Below, piece by piece: positions 23,270 through 37,048 of a stretch of DNA of 64,000 nt. The first letter of the stretch is position 1. Every line of letters starts with the position of its first letter. Made by a program: the position numbers and the translations under genes. The notes beneath the pieces were generated by a model that ran no database searches, had not been told where the DNA came from, and worked only from the letters and a program-made list of their open reading frames with translations. Source of the DNA: Tamarix chinensis (lineage: Eukaryota > Streptophyta > Magnoliopsida > Caryophyllales > Tamaricaceae); assembly GCA_030549775.1 (NCBI GenBank), contig CM060175.1, forward strand, positions 8,826,455-8,890,454, written 5' to 3'.

Positions 23270-25725
23270 TGGCTATAATCCCTTTAATAAAATATTAAAC
23301 ATTTAAAGTGAAATAATACTTGAGTTGGGATTTATTTGTATCACTTGGGCAAGACTCGGAGTTAGGTTTGGTTGTCATGTCATTTTGACATTTTTCACTT
23401 TGCTACAAGTGCCAAATAGGCCCTATATCTAATCTAAAAGCTCTAAGGGATCTTATAAAGGGTATGCACACTTACATTCTTATACTTACAGGATTTTAAC
23501 CCATAAGCCAATAAGAGTAGTATCATTCATGTACTAGAGTAGTATTATTGCACTAGATCTCTGAGCCATTCCCAGTAGGTCTGGTGCTATTAGTGCGCTA
23601 GGTTAGTTGAGTCTCTATCTTGAAGTTGAATAATTAAAACAAGTTTACATGAACGTATTGAAAGGAATATAATAATGGGATCGTATACTTGACCTTAAGG
23701 GTTATAGATTGTATTTCCATTGTGTTGTATTTATTCTCGTGTTGATTGTACCGTACGTGCTTTATACCATGTGTATCTCATGCACATGGGAATACAAATT
23801 GGGTCATGCTTGGATGTTTATGGTTTTAGGGTTGTTACCATTGAATTAAAACAAGAGAAGGAGATGAAAAAAGAAGAAGAAATATGATCAACATGCACCT
23901 CCTATGAACATATACTCACAATTACTATCCAAGGTATTTAACATTTGGAATAAAGAATATAAGATTTGAGGATAAATTCAATCAAACTCTTCATTCAAGT
24001 TTGAAAGTCATTCTCCTACTTTGAGAAAAAATGGCAGTCAACTCAATTATGTCCATTCAAATATATGAGCTCAACACTTTATAGAAGAGTGTTAAGTCTC
24101 GTTAAGTTACATTACAGCTCAACCAAAAATATAAGGATTGATTTGGTTAACTAATCAAACTAGTAGTTGTCAAAGAGACTAACTTTAAAGAGTTTAATTC
24201 TAACGAAAAGAAATTAGATATGATGGATAAAAGAAACTAGGTCTGATGGGTTTTTTCTAACTTGATTCTAACCTAAGCTTCCAACCAATACTCTACTACT
24301 GACTTTTTTTTACAATTTGACAAGCTATTTTATAGGTCTAACACATTAGGGAAAAAAGGGCAAAGGTTAAAGCAAAAAAGCAACAATACTCTAATGCAGA
24401 CCAAAGAGTACAATCATGATTTTTGAGTTTACTTTTCTTCTAAAATTATAATAAAGATTGTTATTTCTTTCATAATCACTGTTGCTTCGTACTTGATGTT
24501 GCACTGAATTTACCCTTTTATTTTTGTGCCAAAATTATCCTAAAAGCTAGATTGGAGTGCTGACAGCTACTATACTTTGTTGTTGACCTTGTTGTCAGAT
24601 GCAACTCTACTATTGTTGTCTTTTAGCTTCTTGGTTAAAAGTGAGTCAGTGTTTGAGCCACTTTATAAGCCATCTAAGGTTGACAAAAAAAGGGTGGCTA
24701 GATTAGGGCTTGAATGGCTCTTCATGGCCCGAAAGTTTGTTAAATTAATTATCCCAAATAAGGAGGTTTTTATTTCCCCCCAAATTTAGAAAAATTAATA
24801 ATTAAACTATTATACGCTCCTACCTCAGTATCATGCATTATCATATGACTCATTTATCTGCTCGATGACCTAATGCCCTCCTATCATTCATTATTTCTTG
24901 TATCATGTTATCATATATATGTCTTTATCATTATTGTTATCCTATGAATCATGTAATTAGATGGTGGTCTTGGAGTCATTTGTTATCTCGCATTACCATT
25001 ATTTTATATTTTCTTTCTGCATTAATCATATCAAATGTCTCCATATAATGATTACCATGCAATATCATGTGTCTAGAATGTGTGTTCCATGATCACATGA
25101 TGTAAGTATCATCATTATCATTATCATCATCATCATCATCATCACATATATCATGTTATTGCATGATTATCATTTTATCATCATATGTATTGCCTTACTT
25201 GTATCTTACGATCGTATATTGGCCTAACGTGTTGCATGTTATCACGTCGGGTAGAGTTTATTACACAATACTTAATCATACCGACTGTACCTTATAATAT
25301 TCACTATTCATCTGACAAGCAGATGATATGTGTATTGTGTTGTAGGCCTTTGTTGATAGTCCTATTAATTTTTATGTTCATTTGTGGAGGAGTCATTACT
25401 TGAGTTTGGGATGGAGAGTTATATCTTGTAATCCTAGTTTTCTGAACATCACTTTTTAACTCTCTTAGTTTCATTTGTGTTTCGTTTACTCTCCTTTATA
25501 TTACATCTATACTAGGAGTTATTCTTACATTATAATTTAACTTCTTCTGCTATTGTATCTATCTTGCATTGTTTTGGATTTGAAGTTTGAAATATTTTAG
25601 CTTTACATTTGGTACAAGAATGGTATAATAACTAAATTTATATTAAGTATGACAGTAACACTCAATAGTTTGTGATTATGCCTTTACTAAAAATGAAAAA
25701 CAATAGTAAATTTATGGGTGTTACA
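23270..25725 (+). mobile_element. LTR copy D, 3' part, strongly decayed
   Basis: It ends AATAGTAAATTTATGGGTGTTACA (split here as AATAGTAAATTT and ATGGGTGTTACA) at 25725, the family terminus. The separator element (TTAAACATTTAAAGTGAAA) lies at 23295-23320, and a relic of the terminal hairpin arm (CATTTGGTACAAGAATGG) at about 25605. About 1 kb between 23830 and 24800 has no counterpart in the other copies and may be a further insertion, which I cannot name. The left boundary is not visible. Confidence 0.5.
25108..25144. repeat. (ATC)n microsatellite
   Basis: About 12 ATC/ATT triplets in tandem. Confidence 0.9.
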
Positions 25726-28519
25726 AGGAATCACACCCAGATCATAGATTCAGATTTCTTCCAACAAGAGCCTTGCATGTTGCAACTTTAGAAAGGACAA
25801 GGTTCTTGGAGATTTTTAGTGGCCCTATAAGCAATTGCAAGAACATGTTAAATCAAGCTGATAATGAATAGTGGAATGAATTAGTCGATATTACCTCAAT
25901 CATTCCTTACTCTCCTCAATTTTCACGTTGCTCATATTAATGCTCTGCTTTCTTCTCCCTTCATGATTATCCTCCTTAGGTTTTAGTCTTAGCGTTAGGG
26001 GATAGTACCTCAATTAATTGCAATGCACACTTATTTGTGTTTACTTCCTTATGGCTCACCCTAATTTACTCTTTTTCCAACCTTTGTTTTTGTGGACTTC
26101 TCTTCCTCTGACTTTTTTTTTGAGTTCTCTTTCGTTAACCTTTGTTTTTGTTGACTTTGAAGCTCTTTTAAGGAGATAGTAATGTTATAATTCGTTCTTC
26201 TAACCCAAGATTTCTTTTATGTTTCACATCATAAATCATTCTTAAATATCATCTCACCCTTGCCTCAAGTCTAGATGTTGCATCATTCAATTCATTAAAA
26301 TCTAAAAAATGCATTTTTATTGATTGATGGTCGGCAGCCCATAGCCAACAATCTACCAGCCATCCGACAAAAGCAATATTCCAATCCTATGTTTCTACTA
26401 TTAATCACGGAGGTTCAATAATTAAATTTATTACAATGATGCTTTTTGTTAGCTCTCCATTTGTAACTGATTAGGTAGCAATAATATTAGTTTATTAGAT
26501 AAATATTGGCAATATATGGAGAAAAAAATGAGTTCCTTGATTAGAACTTGCATCTTTTAGTTTCCATACATAGCTAAAAGGACTTGATTTTCATTAGATT
26601 ACTACTAAAAAAGTCAACAATAATATGAGATATTGTTCATGCATATTTGGAATCAAGTCCAAGATAATATTACAATTATTTGGTGATAAATAGTGCATGC
26701 CATTTAAAATAATTGTAGAATTGTCACCATGAGAAAGAAAACTACTAACTCTTGGTGAAATTCACGAGTTGTGTCTTCATATTAAGTTGTTTCTAGCAAT
26801 AATAAGATTTAAATTCTCTAACATATAACCATATAATTTAGTGGTTATAGGATGAAAAATGGAAAATGTACATCTTTTATTTTTGTTTCTGTTAGCACTA
26901 TTATGTTGTATTGAAGCATATTTTTTAGCAAGATTATATAATTCTTTCAAGTTATTCTCATTCAAGATGTGAATATATGAATGCTTCATCCAATAACACC
27001 ACTATTTTATCTCATAAAACAAAGAGTGGGGGAATTTGTTTCTGTGGTTTAGTTTATTGTGGTAGTATTATATTTCTTTTGATTCAGGTATTTCTCTTTA
27101 CACGAATTCTATTTTTCCTATGTGGTTGGTATGAATAAGGATATAATAGAAAGCTTGGAAATGGTATTTTATATACATACATCTTCACTTATAAGCATTT
27201 AATCATCTCAAGGTTGTATTAGAACATGTTTTTATTTATTTATTTTGTGATGGTGTAACTATATTTGAGTGAATGATATTAGTTGTCCATGAAAGTCACT
27301 TTTACATCCTTTTATCATCAAATCTCTCATCTCATACAATGCATATATTATTTTAATTTTATGAACACATGTTGGGCACACAACAAATACGAATGTAGCT
27401 ATGCCTGATAAGTCTTTGTGCCAAGGAGTTGGAGTATTATTACATGGAGTGCTTTTTATTAGAGATATTCTATTAATTAAGCATGCGATTGTGCTTACTT
27501 GGAAATAAGATCACCTCGGTTGATCAGTCATGGTTGATTGGTCGTAATGCAACAAATATTGGGTTAATTAATGATGGATATTTATGGGGATGAATTCTAT
27601 GTTGTTGACTCTGGCAGATAGATAGATTGATAAGTGTGTCAATACTATGACCCAAGTAAAACCATATTTCAAGATTTTAAGAGTGGTTTATGAATTTGAT
27701 TCATTAAGAGAAGATTTAGGATAATAATGTATTTGTAGTGACTACTTTTTTGTTCATTGATTAAATAGTTTACTTATTTTTTTAATATACAAAAAAAAAA
27801 GATAAGAAAGTTTAGACAACTTACTACTCATATATATATCGATGTTGTTAGAATTGAGATTCTATTTAAAATTAATAGAGGTTGTTAGAATCAAATTATA
27901 CAATCAGATTGTAGAACCATACCATTCTACAAATACCATAAAATATGACTAATATATATTTTTATATTACATAATTCAAAAATTGAAGCTATAGATACTA
28001 AAAAGATTTGTAAGCTCTTATTTGGTCATTAAGTTGTAACAAATAACAAGTAACACAAATTTTCAATTATATATATACAAAAAATATTGTTATATGGACT
28101 ATGTATACAAAAAAATAAAGTAAAAAAGGATAATTATGTAATAAATATAAATTAGTAAACAAATAGCATTCCAAAATTAATATATATGTTTTAATCTACA
28201 TATAGAGTTCTGACTATCTGTAAGTATATTTCCTTCCAATAATTGACTTTACTAATGTCCCGTTTGTTCTTTCTTCACATTGGTTGATATTGTATGTACA
28301 AAATAATAAGATTAAGTTCTAGATGTATGAAAGAAATATAGTGGAAATAGGAGGAACAATAAATTTTAAGATAAATAGATAAAAGATTACAGTATATAGG
28401 GTTGTAAGATGTTACCACGATTCTTCCATTTTAAGATTTTACATAGGATTGTGGATCATTTAGTCATAAATCATAGAATCATAATATTCAGACCGAGTTT
28501 TACAACTATGATATATATA
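25726..28519. other. AT-rich intergenic DNA, no gene seen
   Basis: No coding frame with a recognisable domain was found. A partial copy of the 15112-15720 duplication is at about 26280-26400. The minus-strand open frame at 26777-26989 shows no family features. Confidence 0.5.
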
Positions 28520-28665
28520 TATATAGGAAGAGGGTCACATACAAACACTCATTAAAATATAAACATAAGAATCAATATCATCCATTAGATTACAATTTAA
28601 TCAACATTCAAGATTTTATTAATACCTAACCAAAAAACTAACCCAAACCTATATCCAAACCTCTA

Positions 28666-28892
28666 AAACTATAAACTCTAGAAACCCTAAACCCTACACC
28701 CTCTAAACCCTAAACCACATAAACCATAAACCCTCTAAACCCTAAACCCTCTAAACCTTAAACCCTCTAAAATCATAACCCTAAACCCTCTAACCCCTAA
28801 ACTTAAAACCCCATAAACCCTAAACCCTCTAAATCATAAACCCTAAACATTAAACCGTCTGAACACTAAACCCTGAACCCTAAACATACCTT
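28666..28892. repeat. Telomere-like CCCTAAA repeats
   Basis: About 225 bp of degenerate CCCTAAA units, many in a composite AAACCCTCTAAACCCT form, with scattered point changes. This is the plant telomere word at an internal site. It is far too degenerate for a recent telomere and more probably part of a mobile element or an old interstitial tract. Confidence 0.75.
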
Positions 28893-29489
28893 CCGTCAAC
28901 TCTTTTCTTGGTCATGGATCTAGCATGAAATCCTAGAAGCTCTTCTTGTTGTATTTGTTGGAAATGGAGATGATGGAAGACATTGCAGAAAATATTGAAA
29001 AAGGACACATGGCTGACTGCCATTGTTTCCAACCTGCCCATTAGATTGCAAGGATCAAACATAGAAATGAATACAAGATAATGGAACGCATCCTAGCAGC
29101 AGCATGCCACACAACTTATAAGAAGAAAACACATAGATATACAAAAGAAAAATATCAAGAGGTCTAAACATAAGTCCATATAGAAATAATGTAGATCTCA
29201 AATCTATTAAAATGCAATAGATCCTAAGATGAAAGAAGTCTTCTAGACTAGTACATCCTTAGTTCAACATGCATCTAATTTAGACAAAGTGAAAGATGAT
29301 TATTCCAAGAATTTCTCACCATCTCATTTTCAAAACTCTGCAGCCAAGAATAGGATATAAATGAAATACAAATAGATATGATAAATGAAATATAACCCCT
29401 TATCTTGTAGCCAAACCAAAGCAAAACTAAAACTACTCAAACTTAGCTAAATCATAATATATATTTTTAAAATACCTTCAATAATCAAC

Positions 29490-29519
29490 ACTAATTAGAG
29501 TAACATTACTCTAATTAGT
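29490..29519. repeat. Perfect 14-bp-arm palindrome
   Basis: ACTAATTAGAGTAA (29490-29503), spacer CA, then its exact complement TTACTCTAATTAGT (29506-29519). Related words (ATTACTCTGATTAG at about 29558; CTAATCAGAGTAA at about 29623) sit nearby in both orientations. Confidence 0.85.
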
Positions 29520-30525
29520 ATTAAAATAACATATATCCATCCTATTAAGACTAATATTACTCTGATTAGTAATCAGATTAACATACAACCACCAAAAAAC
29601 ACTAAAATTACTTTGATTATTACTAATCAGAGTAAAAAGACTACCATATAGCATTACTAATATGTATTGAAATTGCTATAAAAAACAATTATTAGAAAAA
29701 AAAACATATATGAACCAATAGAACATAATAAAAATTGACAAACCTGAATCTATTTATCCTTGCCAAATACAGCTGAAGGCCAATCCTGTCACTCTATTGC
29801 TACACATTGACACAACAATCAGAACAAGAAATTGAGATAAAAAATGAAGAGATGCATAAAAATATGACACTCACATACCACAACTCTCATTGTGTTGCTA
29901 GATCTAAGTATCGACGAAACCAATTTTGTTTGTTGAGGTAGATAGAATATGTAAAGAGGCAGCTTCGATGGACATATATGAATGGGGATCCAAAGGGAGA
30001 AATGGCAATAGACAGGAAGAGAGAGAGATGCATATGAAGAAAGAATGATGGATAGGGAGTGACGACAATGGAGAGAGCGAGGTAAAGATAGCGAGCGATG
30101 AAAATGGAGAAAACCGACAGGTAGAAGGTGAGTGGATGAGGGTCGGGAGGCTTGAGGCCGACGACTTTTAGCAGGTCGGAGTTAGGGACTTAGGGTTGGG
30201 CAGAGTGTTAGGGGAAGCTAGAAGGAAGAGAATGTGGGCGACGGGGGGCAACATAAAGAGACAGGAAGGATAGAGTAGAGAGGATAAAGATGAGGGAATA
30301 GAAACAAGCAAAAGACAAAGGGGGTAAGGGACTAAGGGCTCGGAGCTGGCCTTTCGTACTATTATTTGTTCTATATTTACAATTATGCCACCATGTATCT
30401 TTGTTACGTGTAGTTTTAAAATTTAATCTTAGCCTTTTATTTGTTTAATCCTACGTATATAATTTGTTCCTACAATTGTATTTTATACAATAGTGTGTAT
30501 GAGAGCTTATATATATATAATTTAG

Positions 30526-31285
30526 ATTGAAATATAGAAAAGTATAATTATCTATATGAAACTTTATTACTCCTAAGTTTATTATGCATATTAAAATTTG
30601 GTAATAATATTATTTTTAGTTATTTATTTTTTATTCATGATTTCAAAGTTAAGCTAAAATTTGTTTAATTATTTATTATTGTAAATAATTTTGAATAAAT
30701 TTGTTAATGACTATGATTTTATTGAAGACATGTGATTCTATTTATGTTTAAAACATGTTTTTATTTTAGTCATATATATTGATTTTAATATTTTAAATTT
30801 ATTTTCGAGTATAAATTCATCATATGATTACAAATATATTTAAAGGTTATATTTTGTTAACAAAAATAAATTATTTTAAATTATAAAATTCATTTAAAGT
30901 AGTTAAATCTTTTTTTAATGATTTTCATCCTTAATAAATACTTTCTTCTTTGCGTTTATTTATGTTTACAAGGTTGATAAGAACTTTAAATATTTTTATG
31001 AATGATTTAAAATTTAAGAATGAATTAAAATGAGTGAAAACAATACAACTAGAAAAATCACGCAAAAATACAATTTTCCACAAATAAATGAACTAAGTTT
31101 CAAAAAGCTCAAGTTAAATATAAGTGGATTGAGAAACTATGGCAGAAATTTTTGAAGTGAATTACGAACCCAATCTCATAGTAATTAGGGTTAGAAAAAA
31201 AATTCATGGTATTGCATGAACAAAATTAGCTTACGCCTTCATCTCCAGCCGAGACTCTTAGACTTGTGTCTCACATCGTCTACAT
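30526..31285. other. AT-rich DNA, no gene seen
   Basis: No coding evidence. From about 31180 the sequence may already belong to the Athila-like remnant that resumes after the MITE at 31735. Confidence 0.45.
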
Positions 31286-31734
31286 TAAAGATGACAATCA
31301 GACTGGTTTTACCTAAAATCTAATGGATTTTATCCATTGGATGTGTAAATGGATATGAATAAACATATATGGATACAAGATATGAAGGAATGAGAGTTTA
31401 GGTATGGATATGGATAAAGTATCCTCAAATCTATACCTGCCTTCATATCCATACACGTACCCATATTCATTTGCCCAAAATAAAATTAAGTTTGTAGCCT
31501 CATTTATATAACTTCAATATATTTTCTAAGGTTAAAAGTGAAAATATAACTAAATTCTAACAGTCTATGTATATAATTCTAACATTAATTGGTTTTTGTT
31601 TTAAACTTAATGGGTTTTACTCGGAAAAAAATACCCACGCGGGTTTGGATATGAATATAGGTATAGGTTTTCTTATCTAGTTTGGGTAACGAATAGGAGG
31701 TACCTAATTAGCAGCCTATCCATTGCCATCCCTA
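31286..31734. mobile_element. hAT-type MITE with perfect 8-bp TSD
   Basis: It is flanked by GTCTACAT on both sides (31278-31285 and 31735-31742). The ends are imperfect inverted repeats: TAAAGATGACAATCAGACTG on the left and, read inverted, TAGGGATGGCAATGGATAGG on the right. The 449-bp interior is full of GGATATGG/CCATATCC words in both directions and has no coding capacity. An 8-bp TSD with TA(G/A)RG ends fits a non-autonomous hAT transposon. Confidence 0.85.
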
Positions 31735-32170
31735 GTCTACATCCCTCCTCCTAGTTCTAGTTCTAGTTCTAGTTCTGCTCATGTTGCCTCCTCCTCACGC
31801 ATCATTCCTCCACCAAACTTTTACACTGGACTCTCTATGCAAGTAGATTCATTTGGTCAGTGTCTTCTAGCTCTAATACTCTTAAGATGCTTACTTTGTT
31901 GTGCATGATGCACATATTGATTAGTTAGAGACCACTATGTGTGGCCACTGTGAATAGCATTGTGACTATCATGAGGAGCTTGTTTCAATGTTCCAATGCT
32001 TGGAGGCTTAGCATCTTGGTTATCCACCAGCTCCACCACCTTCTGATTGATCCTATGGTTTGTGAGTTTCCCTCTTCCTTGTATTTTTTGTCACATTGGG
32101 GACACGATAATTCTTAAGTATGGGTATAGGTAAGATTGTGTATATTTTCAAATTCTAGTGTCTTGTGAGT
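31735..32170 (+). mobile_element. Athila-like Ty3 retroelement remnant
   Basis: After the MITE the text reads, in one frame, HEELVSMFQCLEA then a stop and HLGYPPAPPPSD. This resembles the coiled, proline-tailed end of the extra ORF of Athila elements. It is followed at 32090-32125 by TTTTGTCACATTGGGGACAC and TTAAGTATGGG, phrases like those that precede the polypurine tract and 3' LTR of that lineage. Several stops are present and no LTR can be defined. Assignment is from pattern memory only. Confidence 0.4.
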
Positions 32171-32973
32171 TGGTTTCTTTTGATTTTCTTTTATTTCATA
32201 TTTTCTTTTATTGTTTTTTTATGGTTTTAGTGTCTTGAGTTTGTGGTGTGTTGTGTGTTCTTTTCTCTCTAAAAAAAACAAAGAGAAATGAACCTTCATT
32301 GATGACCTCTAAAGAATGTTTAACTTGTGATAACATATGTGTTATGTTTGGCATGTTCAAACCTATGAAACTCTTTTCAAATTGAAATTGAAATTCATCT
32401 CATACAATGCTTAATTATTTTGGTTTCACCCTTGGAGAAATTGAAATTCATGCATACATGGGGTCTTAATTGTAGTTCATTGTGGTTAACCCAAGTGCTG
32501 ACTTATTTTATAATTTTGAGGCTTAGAACTAGTATATCTTCTTGGTTCATGTGAGATTATGTGCCTTATGATTATATCATTAAAAAATAGTCTTGTCATC
32601 CTTTTGTGTGAGTGTCATTCCCACTATGACTTGTAGACTAGAACTTGTTTTGGTTCTTTTCAAAACCACATGTGACTTAGACATTCTTTAAAATTATATA
32701 GGCAAATCTTCCTTTTCATCTTAATTACATTAGCTAGATAACCTGACTTGAATGATATATCTGTTGCTACCTCCTTTGAGCTTGTGACCTGTTTTGTTAA
32801 TTAAATTACACTTGTAGCATTTTCCTTATATTCTTAATCTAACACCCTTATACTTAAAGAAAATATAATAGTGTAAGATAATGGACTAAGATAAGAGAAA
32901 TAAGCAAAAGAAATAGAAGAAGGGGAAGATGGGGAGGCTTGATTTCCTTATCAAGAAGAACAAGAGAAGTGTT
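32171..32973. other. AT-rich DNA, no gene seen
   Basis: Neither a coding frame nor a boundary was recognised. It may be the decayed 3' LTR of the Athila-like remnant. Confidence 0.4.
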
Positions 32974-33828
32974 TGTAACACCCCATTTTTTACTACCAAA
33001 AATTTTCATTTTTTCAATGATTGAGAAAGAAGAAATACAAAAATGCTCTTAAGAAAAATGAAATGTTATTGTTGTACCTAGAATTGAATAGACGTTGGTC
33101 GTCTATCCCATGTTAGATATAACATTAAGTATTCAACCAACCAAATACAAATAGTGGTTAACAAGTAACCATATGAGATAAATATAAATGTGTGATGCTC
33201 TTGGTTATAGGCCAAGGTAGCGACCAACTAATGACATCACTAGGTATTTAAACCTTTAAGTGGAAACAACTCCTAAGTACCCCATATGTGTAATGTAGAG
33301 TAAGAGAGGTACCGAAACCAGCAAGGGTTCCCCTACTCATAGGCGCATATCCAAAGGTGAAGTTATTGATGTCTACCCCCGATTAGGGTTGGAGATATAT
33401 AGGCATAGATGATTTATTTCTTTTTAAGTCAGTAATGCTCCATATTATATACCACATCAAAGGCCACCACCCTAATATCTAAACACCACCACACAACCAT
33501 ATCATAATACATAATATTTTCCTATTAGGGCATTAGATATGATATCATCATTATCTATCCAATTTAATCCATCATTTATGTTCATTAAATCATGCCAATA
33601 AGTAAATTTTCAACATCTAAGAATCATATCATGACATAATATCAAGTCCTAAGCCCTTACAAGGTCAAAACATATTAAACAAAGTATTCTAACTGAAACC
33701 AATCGATCAATTCCATAGACCAGCTGATTGATTTGGCACTACCAAACCCTAACATCACTGTCCAAATTAGCTAATAGATTTGGCATTGCCAAAACCTAAC
33801 ATTCTTATCAAAACCAGTTGATTGATTT
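32974..33828 (-). mobile_element. LTR copy G, outermost of the nested stack, interrupted
   Basis: It starts (plus strand) TGTAACACCCCATTTTTTAC. The following text (GTACCTAGAATTGAATAGACG, given in part, near 33076) parallels the copies at 37049 and 46701. It contains a CGATCAATT/GATTGATTTGG array (33690-33830), in which copy H is inserted at 33829. The remainder beyond the nested copies was not identified. By the family rule it reads minus-sense. Confidence 0.6.
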
Positions 33829-34201
33829 TGTAGCATGCCCAATTTCACTACTTAAAATTATCGTTTGGTGGAAGTGTTAATATGAAAATAATGGGTGTTA
33901 CTGTCATACCTAACATAAGTCTAGTTCCCTTACCTTTCTTATTACAAGTGCTAAAGTTCAAAATAATTTAGATCTAAAACAAAATAGTAGAAACAAGAGA
34001 TAATAACATAAATAAAAGTTATGGATAAATATTCTTTTTAGAATAGCGATAATCAAAATATAATAAGGGACATAAGAGTTAAAAGAAAACTAATTACTAG
34101 TACCCAAAGGTACTACACCGATTTACCTTAATTTTTAGACATGTAAGCCCATTTTGAGGATAGAACCTTTTCCCAAGGGCTCCAGTTGTCCTTACCACTA
34201 T
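33829..34201 (-). mobile_element. LTR copy H, fragment interrupted by copy I
   Basis: TGTAGCATGCCCAATTTCAC at 33829 is a diverged family terminus, followed by GGGTGTTACTGTCATACCTA and ATTACAAGTGCTAAAG as in copy L. After 373 bp it is cut at ACTAT (34197-34201) by the start of copy I. The rest was not located. Confidence 0.6.
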
Positions 34202-37048
34202 TGTAACACACCCAAAATTTTCTACCGAAAATTTGTATTTAAGCAGAAAAACTATTCAAACATAAGAGGGGAGTTACCATCATAATCGATATGAGTCTAG
34301 TGACAAAACATCCTTATACTAATTACAGGACAAAGGTAAAACAAAATACGAGCCATAATATATATAGAACAAAGATATTTCATAACATAAATAAGATTTA
34401 GGTGTTCATCTTGAAAGTAGAACTGAAATACATAAATAAGTGTTAAGATGAAAATAACTAAGAGGAAAACCGGTTTAAAACAACAACTAGATAACACAAC
34501 TCTTCGATCCCCAGCCCCAGTCATAAAACGATATCACTCTACCTCGATCAAAGTATAGTATGCAGCGAAGTCATCTAGTGAGTCCTTATTTACCTGTAAA
34601 GACTCAGAAGGGGCCTCTACTTGTGGAAATGAACAGCACCCATAATAATGATTATCAGTATGCTACATAATGAGTAAGGAAAAAATACAATCAAGAAGGT
34701 CACATAAATTCATAATGCCACTATAAGATATGATAAGCACATAAGTTGATCTTACTAACTTATTTAATATTCTTCGAACATAGGGTAATAGTGTAATGAT
34801 AACTATTTCATGATTTTATTCAAGATGGATTTAGGGACCCCACTATTCTCAACCTATAGAATGGTAATCAAGTACAACTTCCAAGGCAAGATGCTCCTGA
34901 ACACAATTCTCACCTGTGGATTAGTAATCAGAATACAAACCTAGGGCAGAACCCTCCTGGCCATAATTCTCACTAGTCGATCAGTAATCAAGGTACAATC
35001 GATTGTGACCCACGTGGTGTTTAAATATAAGTAATTTGTGTCTTACCAAAAGTTATCATCATCCAATGGTTTAATTTATTGGAGTTTGGGAACCCACTAT
35101 TATCACTTGTGTAATGGTAGTAGGGTACAACTCCAGGACAAGAGGCTCTTGGACACTATTCTTATAGGCGGATGGGCAGGTACAACTAGCCCCAACTCAA
35201 GTAATCTTTTACTTTAAGTGATTAGTGTATTTTTCATGCTTTATTTATTTCAAGGTCATCACACAGTCATGTACACCTACTCATGTAGGGCATTATCCCA
35301 ACTCCTACCCATAACCCAGTTTCCCATTAGATAACCTAATCTCATAAGCTTAACACATCCTCTCCTCTAGTTTTCCTTTAGTTCCCAATTTACCCAACAA
35401 ATCTAAACATGTATTAAAAACCATATATTCAAGAGTCATGGCCTATTACCCACATTTTACACATGTAATAATAACCAATTCTTAGTCTTACTATTCTAGT
35501 CTCCTCCAAAACCCTAATTTTCTCCTGTTTAGCATAATCTCTCCTCTAGTGCTAGTTTAGTCCTAAAATTTTGTACCCATGCATAGAATGTTATTGGTTA
35601 ACTCAAATATGGTGGCCTAACTACCATATTTTACACATGTGATAATAATCTACCTATTTGGGTCCTATTAAGAACCCTAACTTTTCATTTTGACCATAAC
35701 TACTTTATTCAACCCCACATGGCCATTGAATTTAATATACATTCCCAAAATGTTATGGTTAAATTCATGTTCCAAGGTTGCAGTCCAACTCCCCCATATT
35801 GTACATGCAATAATAACATATCCCTAGGGTTAAACCTTGGCTTCCCAAACCCCTAATTTCACCTTTTAGTCATCACTTCTTCCCTAGTGCTCAAATGACT
35901 TCCCAAATTTTCATGACTACCAAAGATGCCATCATTAACCTCGTATCCACTACCTAGTACCGATATCCAACTTCACTTACATATGATCATAATTTCCCCC
36001 TAGGTTTTACTAATCACATTTCTAGTCTTTCCCCCCATACTATATTTACCATAAACCCTTTCATTTTTGCCCCAGTTATATCATGTATTATACCCAACCT
36101 ATTATGTGCTAGTTAACACCCTAGAGTACTCAGCATGCCAATTTTTCATAGTATTGACCAAAATGCCCTTAGGTCACTAGAAACCCTATTTCTACCATCC
36201 CCAAGTCACAAGAAATCCAACATAAAGGGCTTTTCAACTTTCCACCCATGCAGTATCATAAAAGGAATGGATATGATTATACATAAACACTTGAAATCAA
36301 CACGGGCATGATTACACAACTTTCTTACCTTTTTTTATCATCAATCCAAAACAACACATACAATACCAAAGTCATTAAACATTTCATACATTCCATCACA
36401 TATCAACACATTAATGACAAATATTATACAGCAAAACCCTATCTATGGTTATATCCTTACCGAAGCAGCTCTGGTCTCTAAGTATGCATGACATTTGCCT
36501 CCTCTTCCACTATCATCGGAATATTACCTAGAAATAGGGATATACACAGTTTAAACTTTCCTTTCCTTTTTTTTATAAAAAAAGAAGAAGAAAGACTTTA
36601 ACCAAAAGAAAGTTAAAAGAGGAGAAAGGAAATGGAGGTAACCAAAGTGGGAAGAAAATTGTGTAGGGTGGTGCAAGACAACGGTCATGGTAGCACTGCG
36701 ATGAAGATGGCTATTTTGAAGAAGTGGGTGAGGATTTATAGTCTAGAGTCGAGGTGGTGGTGGTACTAGGGCTGACTAGAGTGGGTGGGGGTGGAGCTAC
36801 TTTTTGGAGGTGGTGTAGGGAGAGGATCAATTAAGAGGGAGAAAGAAGTGAGGGGGAAAAGGACAGCACAACAAGCACGGGCATGGTGTAGGCAGAGAGA
36901 GGAGGTGGTAGGATTGTTGGTTGGGCAATGATAGGCTGCATTAGTGGCACTAGAGCTAGCAGGATAGAGGAGGGAGGAAAAATAGGAATTGACGGGGTAG
37001 GCTTGAAGGTGGAAGAGAAGAGAAAGGAGAGGCTTAGGTAGTATATAT
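34202..37048 (-). mobile_element. LTR copy I, abutted by copy J
   Basis: It starts TGTAACACACCCAAAATT. It shows relics of the twin hairpins near 34635-34665, a diverged CCACTATTCTC array in two blocks (34850-35170), the separator CTTTAAGTGATTAGTG at 35212, a long AT-rich interior and the purine-rich (C/T on the sense strand) block at 36560-37025. The GGGGTATTACA end is missing because copy J begins at 37049. The candidate TSD word on the left is ACTAT; its partner was not found. Confidence 0.65.

Larger units (their letters stand above)
28520..30525. mobile_element. Possible TIR-bounded non-coding element, ~2 kb
   Basis: The left side, after an (AT)n tract, reads GGGTCACATACAAACACTC. The right side inverted, also after an (AT)n tract, reads AGCTCTCATACACACTATTG. 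The match is imperfect (about two thirds). Inside are a telomere-like array (28666-28892), a cluster of inverted repeats (29485-29640) and a purine-rich, less AT-rich segment (29940-30340), with no transposase. It could be a non-autonomous MULE, a Helitron or coincidence; the flanking AT repeats prevent a clear TSD call. The minus-strand 60-aa frame at 28880-29062 has no recognised homology. Confidence 0.3.

Noticed and set aside
28666..28892. True telomere or chromosome end
   Set aside because: The repeats are short, degenerate and embedded in ordinary sequence on both sides.
28880..29062. 60-codon minus-strand frame (MFDPCNLMGRLETM)
   Set aside because: No recognised family, short, and inside a putative mobile element. 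Kept only as a candidate captured fragment.
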